Below are positions 59,558-64,000 of a stretch of DNA of 64,000 nt, piece by piece (position 1 is the stretch's first letter; each line of letters begins with the position of its first letter). Source of the DNA: Exiguobacterium aestuarii (lineage in GTDB: Bacteria; Bacillota; Bacilli; Exiguobacteriales; Exiguobacteriaceae); contig NZ_JAIVAC010000001.1 of assembly GCF_020171655.1 (NCBI RefSeq), positions 1 to 64,000 of the forward strand, read 5' to 3'. A program made the translations under genes and the position numbers. The notes below the pieces were generated by a model. That model saw nothing but the letters and a program-made list of their open reading frames with translations, was not told the origin of the DNA and searched no databases.

Positions 59558-62500
59558 TCAATTCGCCGCAATTGAAGCGAGGGGAAGTCACGTACTCGTC
59601 TCGGCTGCGGCCGGTTCAGGAAAGACAGCAGTTCTCGTTGAACGGTTGTCTAGCCGATTGCTGGACGAAGCGGATGCGTTGACGGCAGACCGTATGCTCG
59701 TCGTCACGTTTACGAACGCGGCAGCTGCAGAAATGAAGCGACGCATCGCAAAGGCGCTCGAAGAGGCGTTGCGCGACGACCCGACGAATGAGTACGTCCG
59801 AAAACAACGACAAATGTTGAATCGGGCTCTCATTACAACCATCCACTCGTTTTGCTTAGAAGTGATTCGCGAGAATTACTATTTGTTAGACTTAGACCCG
59901 GCATTCAAGATTGCGGAAGAACGTGACCTCGTGCTCTTACAAGATGATGTGTTAGAAGAGGTGCTTGAAGAGGAGTACGGAAAGCAGGATACGGATTTCT
60001 TCGCCCTTGTCGATGCCTATACGTCAGACCGTGGCGATAGCGAAATCGAAGACCTTATTCTTGGTCTTTATCATTATGCTCGTACACTCCCAGACCCTGA
60101 TGCCTATTTGGACAAACTCATTTCGATGTATTCGTTCGGCGATGACCCGGATCATGAAGCCATCCTCATCGAGTTCGGTCACATGCTGTGGCAGGACATT
60201 GAGAAAGCGGTGCGTGATCTTCGGAAGCTCGAGGCGGAACTTCGGGTTGCAGGCTATGAACCGCAGTCGGAAAACATTCGTCAGGCGATTTTCCCGTTTG
60301 AACAGTTAGAAGGGGAAGAAATTGTCTGGAGTGAACTTGAAACGGCTGCACGTGCGATGAAGTTTGGAACGATGAAAGCCGTCCCTAAAAAAGAGGAGCA
60401 TCAAATTTATCATGAGGTGCTCAAACCGGCGTACGATCAAGCGAAGAAGAAGTTGACGGCAGCTGCTGAACGGGCACGTGTCAGTGGGGCGGATCTATTA
60501 GAGAGCGTATCGATGCAACAACCTCTCGTCAAGACGCTCGTCCGAACGGTCCGTGCGTTCGGAACAGCGTATGAGCAAGCGAAACGTGACCGAGCCTTCG
60601 TCGACTTTAGCGACTTGGAACATTATGCGCTCGCCATTTTACGGCAGGAGGATGGACCGTCTGATGTCGCCGCTCTATACAAGGAACGTTTCGTCGAGGT
60701 ACTAGTCGATGAATATCAAGATACGAACGAAATTCAAGAAACGATTATCAACCTGGTCGCAAATGAACGGGAAGAGATTGGGAACCTGTTCATGGTTGGA
60801 GACATCAAGCAGTCGATTTATCGGTTCCGTCATGCGGAACCGGGTCTCTTCATCGATAAGGCGACGCGCTTCAAACAGGCGGACACGGGAAAACGAATTG
60901 ATCTCTCTCAAAACTTCCGCAGTCGGGCAGAGGTGCTTCATGGAATCAATGACTTGTTCGTCCAGCTCATGGACGAAGAGGTCGGAGAAATCGCTTATGA
61001 TGAGGCCGCTCAACTCGTGCCGGGTCGTGAATATGAACCGATTCCAGCGAATCCTGAATTCATGATCGTCGACGGGACAAGTCGCGAATTATCGAAACAG
61101 GAAGTCGAAGGACGAGCGATTGCAACTCGAATCCTAGAATTAGTATCTGGGGAAGAACCGTTCAAAGTGACGGATGAAGTGACGGGTCAACTAAGAAACT
61201 GTGAGTACCGGGACATCGTGATTCTCGTTCGTTCGAAAAAAGGGCGGGTTGAACAGCTGATGGACATTTTGACACAGTACAACATTCCGGCTTATACGGA
61301 TTCAGATGGCGGCTATTTTCAAGCGACAGAGATTCGAATGATTCTTGCTCTCTTGAAAGTAATTGATAATCCCCTACAGGACATCCCGCTCGCCGGTGCG
61401 CTCCGTTCCCCGATGTTCCGATTCGATGATGGGGAATTGGCACGAATCCGACTCGAGTCCGAAGATTCTTTCTTTGAAGCTTTGAAAGCAAAAGCGGATG
61501 ACGATGACGAGCTTGGCGTGAAGTGTGGAGATTTTCTCGATCGTCTTTCCCACTGGCGTACGTATGCACGCAATCATAGCTTATCTGAACTGATTCAACA
61601 GCTGTTTAACGATACTGGGTTTTATGACTTCTCGGGTGGATTGCCTGGTGGGAAAGGACGCCAGGAAAACTTAAAAGCGCTCTATGACCGCGCCCTCTCT
61701 TACGAGCGAAGCGGCTATCGTGGACTGTATCGCTTCTTACGTGTCATGGACCGTTTACAAGATACAGGAGAAGATTTATCCGAGGCGCGTTCTCTCGGTG
61801 ATGAGGAGAACGTTGTTCGCATCATGACTGTGCATAAGTCAAAAGGTCTTGAGTTCCCGGTGACGATTGTCGCCCAGCTCGGAAAACAGTTCAATACACT
61901 CGACCAGAAACAGCGCGTCATTTTCCATAAGCAATATGGAATTTCACTCGATGCGATTGATGTCGTGACACGTACGAAATCGGAAACATTCGTGAAAGAG
62001 ATGATCCGACGAGATTTGGATGCAACGATGAAAGCCGAAGAGATGCGTGTCCTCTATGTCGCATTGACACGGGCAAAAGAGAAACTCATTCTCGTCGGTA
62101 CGGTTGGAGATTCAGCCAAGCAGCTCCAGCAATGGCTACAGGTCGGGCAATCTGGGGAACTGTTAGCAAGTGAGGCGAGACGAGAGGCGAAAACGTACTT
62201 GGATTGGATTGCGCCAGCACTCTTACGTTTGCCAAGTGCCACGACATTTATCGAGTCGTTCGGTTTCACGGTACCCGCCTCATTTTATGAATCGACTTCG
62301 TGGACGTATCGTTTGATTGGAGAAGACGATCTTGCAGAGATTGCGACACTTCAAGAAATGATGGCACAACTCCACCATGTGCAACGATTTGAAGCGATTG
62401 ATTTTCCTATTCAAAATGAGGATGAGACGATTCGTGCCGTCCACAAAGCGTTAACTTATAGCTATCCAGCTCAGGATGCTGTACGCACAGCGGCGAAACA

Positions 62501-63152
62501 GACAGTGACGGAATTAAAACGGGCGATGCAACTGGAACAAGCCGCCTTCGAAGACCCGGTTCGTCCGATCGATACACCTTATCGGGAGCCGAAATGGCGT
62601 CAAGTGAAACAGACCGGTGCCGAACGGGGGACCACGTTACATTTGATTTTCCAAATGGCTGATCCGAACCAACCGATTGTCGATCAAATCGATCAATGGG
62701 AGAGACACGGTATGCTGAGCCCGGTCGAGGCTGAGACGGCGCGTCTTGCCATTCCTGACGTCGAAGCATTTTTCCAGACCGACGTCGGGCAAGCGCTCGC
62801 CGACGCGCTTGAGCGCGGCACGGCGTGGCGAGAGCTTCCGTTCACCTATACCGTTCCGGCTGAACGAGTCAACCCGGATGGACAGTTTACGGATGAGGAC
62901 GTCTTGATTCAAGGGATTATCGACTGTCTGTATTTCGACGGAACATCGTATGTCCTGTTGGATTATAAATCAGATGCCGTCGTCCATTTGTCCGAATCTC
63001 GTGAAGACGCACACGAGCGACTCCGTGAGCGATACGCGATTCAGTTGCAACTGTACCGAGAGGCCATTGAGACGATTTGGGAGATTCGTGTCGAACAGAC
63101 GCTCATTTACTCACTTGATTTACAAGAAATCGTCACGGTAACAACTTCATAA
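59541..63152 (+). CDS. addA: ATP-dependent helicase/nuclease subunit AddA
   Basis: The motor and second nuclease of AddAB. UvrD-type helicase motifs include Walker A AAAGSGKTAVL (25-29 for GSGKT), VDEYQDTN (motif II), GDIKQSIYRFR (motif III) and the late VALTRAKEKL (motif VI). The C-terminal nuclease has LLDYKSD near residue 1138. GTG 59541 is chosen because GGAGGGG lies 6 nt upstream; an ATG at 59535 touches that site. The product is 1203 aa. The 17-nt overlap with addB ensures coupled synthesis. Confidence 0.96.
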   Translation: MKWTNDQFAAIEARGSHVLVSAAAGSGKTAVLVERLSSRLLDEADALTADRMLVVTFTNAAAAEMKRRIAKALEEALRDDPTNEYVRKQRQMLNRALITTIHSFCLEVIRENYYLLDLDPAFKIAEERDLVLLQDDVLEEVLEEEYGKQDTDFFALVDAYTSDRGDSEIEDLILGLYHYARTLPDPDAYLDKLISMYSFGDDPDHEAILIEFGHMLWQDIEKAVRDLRKLEAELRVAGYEPQSENIRQAIFPFEQLEGEEIVWSELETAARAMKFGTMKAVPKKEEHQIYHEVLKPAYDQAKKKLTAAAERARVSGADLLESVSMQQPLVKTLVRTVRAFGTAYEQAKRDRAFVDFSDLEHYALAILRQEDGPSDVAALYKERFVEVLVDEYQDTNEIQETIINLVANEREEIGNLFMVGDIKQSIYRFRHAEPGLFIDKATRFKQADTGKRIDLSQNFRSRAEVLHGINDLFVQLMDEEVGEIAYDEAAQLVPGREYEPIPANPEFMIVDGTSRELSKQEVEGRAIATRILELVSGEEPFKVTDEVTGQLRNCEYRDIVILVRSKKGRVEQLMDILTQYNIPAYTDSDGGYFQATEIRMILALLKVIDNPLQDIPLAGALRSPMFRFDDGELARIRLESEDSFFEALKAKADDDDELGVKCGDFLDRLSHWRTYARNHSLSELIQQLFNDTGFYDFSGGLPGGKGRQENLKALYDRALSYERSGYRGLYRFLRVMDRLQDTGEDLSEARSLGDEENVVRIMTVHKSKGLEFPVTIVAQLGKQFNTLDQKQRVIFHKQYGISLDAIDVVTRTKSETFVKEMIRRDLDATMKAEEMRVLYVALTRAKEKLILVGTVGDSAKQLQQWLQVGQSGELLASEARREAKTYLDWIAPALLRLPSATTFIESFGFTVPASFYESTSWTYRLIGEDDLAEIATLQEMMAQLHHVQRFEAIDFPIQNEDETIRAVHKALTYSYPAQDAVRTAAKQTVTELKRAMQLEQAAFEDPVRPIDTPYREPKWRQVKQTGAERGTTLHLIFQMADPNQPIVDQIDQWERHGMLSPVEAETARLAIPDVEAFFQTDVGQALADALERGTAWRELPFTYTVPAERVNPDGQFTDEDVLIQGIIDCLYFDGTSYVLLDYKSDAVVHLSESREDAHERLRERYAIQLQLYREAIETIWEIRVEQTLIYSLDLQEIVTVTTS

Positions 63153-63163
63153 AGGCTACACGT

Positions 63164-63198
63164 TGAGCGATGTCAGCTACATGACATCGCTCTTTTTG
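63164..63198 (+). terminator. Terminator of addBA
   Basis: Perfect 11-bp stem GAGCGATGTCA/TGACATCGCTC followed by five T. Confidence 0.93.
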
Positions 63199-63268
63199 TT
63201 ATGTGCATTTTCACATTCTAAATCGTTGACAAGTGAGCTATGGAGGAGTAACTTATTTTATATAAGTA

Positions 63269-63288
63269 ATTGTTCCATATAGAACAAT
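63269..63288. promoter_or_regulatory. Operator-like inverted repeat of the marR-ABC operon
   Basis: ATTGTTC-CATATA-GAACAAT (7-6-7, perfect) lies 33 bp before the MarR start codon. A second imperfectly spaced repeat ACTTAT-TTTAT-ATAAGT precedes it. TTGACA (63226-63231) is a -35 candidate. The sites fit autoregulation. Confidence 0.7.
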
Positions 63289-63320
63289 CCGAAACGGAAC
63301 GATAAAAGGAGTGAAGAAAT

Positions 63321-63803
63321 ATGACCGAGATGAGCGCAACAAGAGCGCGGGAAATGATGCAATCGTTTTGGCGCGTCCAACGTGTGTTGATTCGTCTCAT
63401 GCATCAGACGGCCCAACAAAATGACCTTACCTTGCCACAGCTTCACGGACTGATGATGTTGAATGAACAAGGGGCGATCACTCAAAAAGAGTTGGTTCGG
63501 CGCACAAGGATGCCGAAGAGTACGTTGAGTCAATCATTGGATGGACTTGTGGAAAGAGGGCTCATTCGTCGAGACATCAACCCGGACAATCGACGCGAAG
63601 TGGTATTGACGATCGATCAATCCGGCAAGCGATTGATTGAGGAGATTGAACAGCAGGAGGAAGGAACCGAACAACAGTTGAATCAAATCCTCGCTCGTCT
63701 AGATAAAGAGACGTATCGCCATATGATTGAAGCGCATCAACAGATTGCAGATGGGTTGAACGAAGGATTCACCGATTGTGAAGGAGGATGTCGTCATGAT
63801 TAA
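63321..63803 (+). CDS. MarR-family transcriptional regulator
   Basis: A 160-aa MarR-type protein. The winged helix is at about residues 50-105 (GAITQKELVRRTRMPKSTLSQSLDGL; RGLIRRDINPDNRREVVLT, in parts), and the final helices end in CEGGCRHD, a Cys-containing tail that could be redox- or metal-sensitive. It overlaps the ABC exporter gene by 7 nt, a typical layout in which a MarR protein controls its own multidrug-type exporter. AAAAGGAGTG precedes the ATG. Confidence 0.9.
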   Translation: MTEMSATRAREMMQSFWRVQRVLIRLMHQTAQQNDLTLPQLHGLMMLNEQGAITQKELVRRTRMPKSTLSQSLDGLVERGLIRRDINPDNRREVVLTIDQSGKRLIEEIEQQEEGTEQQLNQILARLDKETYRHMIEAHQQIADGLNEGFTDCEGGCRHD

Positions 63804-64000
63804 GTTGTTAAAACGTTTGATTACTTATAAATGGGCCGTCCTTATGGTCTTGTTATTTGTGTTCGCCCAGTCGTTAGCAGATTTATTCTTACCGACATTA
63901 ATGGCGGATATCATCGATAACGGGGTCGTGACAGGAGACACGGGCTATATTTGGCAAATGGGTGGCATCATGCTCGGTGTAACCGGACTCGGGGCGCTTG
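63797..64000 (+). CDS. ABC exporter (permease-ATPase), 5' part
   Basis: Only the first 68 residues are in the window. They begin MIKLLKRLITYKWAVLMVLL and continue with FVFAQSLADLFLPTLMADII, then DNGVVTGDTGYIWQMGG, the typical first membrane helix and outer loop of a half-size multidrug-type ABC exporter. AAGGAGGAT precedes the ATG. It is probably the first of two heterodimer subunits (often paired behind MarR genes), but that lies outside the window. Confidence 0.85.

Overview
The window looks like a chromosomal segment of a low-to-moderate GC Bacillales bacterium, most likely Exiguobacterium or a close relative. I infer this from the family mix and gene order: ComK, Hpr, Ecs, YheA/YheB, YhaM, TnrA and the HemY-type haem pathway. 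No database search was run. From the rRNA/tRNA end at the left to addBA at the right, the order (5S-tRNA array, queG, trmL, pgcA, yheB-yheA, yhaM, prsA, yhaI, hpr, yhaH, hit, ecsAB, hemEHY, lplJ, acyl-CoA ligase, comK, addBA) follows what I remember of one region of the Bacillus subtilis map, with other modules inserted.

Layout. 1-1188: 3' end of a 5S rRNA and 13 tRNAs, closed by a terminator. 1226-2110: AT-rich islet with one unrecognised gene, then a separately promoted tRNA-Gly. 2321-6034: queG-ogt-trmL, a membrane protein and a possible papain-fold protein. 6082-14212: a class A penicillin-binding protein divergent from a glycogen operon glgC-glgD-glgA-glgP that has no glgB; a perfect cre (CcpA) site lies between them. 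14266-18441: sulfurtransferase, phosphoglucomutase, and an amino-acid ABC importer pair without its ATPase. 18484-22106: an MsmX-type sugar ATPase (perfect cre site upstream), a PucR-type regulator and yheB-yheA. 22234-26912: SLC13-type permease, lipoprotein, YhzD-like protein, dinB with an SOS box, and a CorA-type transporter. 27027-34936: yhaM, prsA, yhaI, hpr, yhaH, hit and ecsAB. 35052-37009: a 31-aa micro-ORF that appears to start at ATA, then a divergent amtB/tnrA pair sharing a perfect TnrA box. 37126-42515: hemE-hemH-hemY, a HAD phosphatase and lplJ. 42578-45753: an AT-rich APH-family kinase, a degenerate EIIA-like protein and an acyl-CoA ligase. 45845-48677: csoR-copA-copZ and a 30-aa ORF behind a strong Fur box. 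48783-54565: a two-component system, a short ComK, and an RND pump preceded by a leader ORF and an SD-masking hairpin. 54693-63152: a basic anchored protein, an acidic protein, a truncated haemoglobin and addBA. 63321-64000: a MarR regulator and the start of an ABC exporter.

No prophage, insertion sequence or CRISPR array is visible. The most unusual signals are small: three membrane-type micro-ORFs of about 30 aa, each with a good Shine-Dalgarno sequence and its own terminator (one probably using an ATA start, one under a Fur box), and a Cys-rich leader ORF threaded through a hairpin that masks the ribosome-binding site of an RND pump. Start codons were revised wherever a better Shine-Dalgarno sequence supports a later start.
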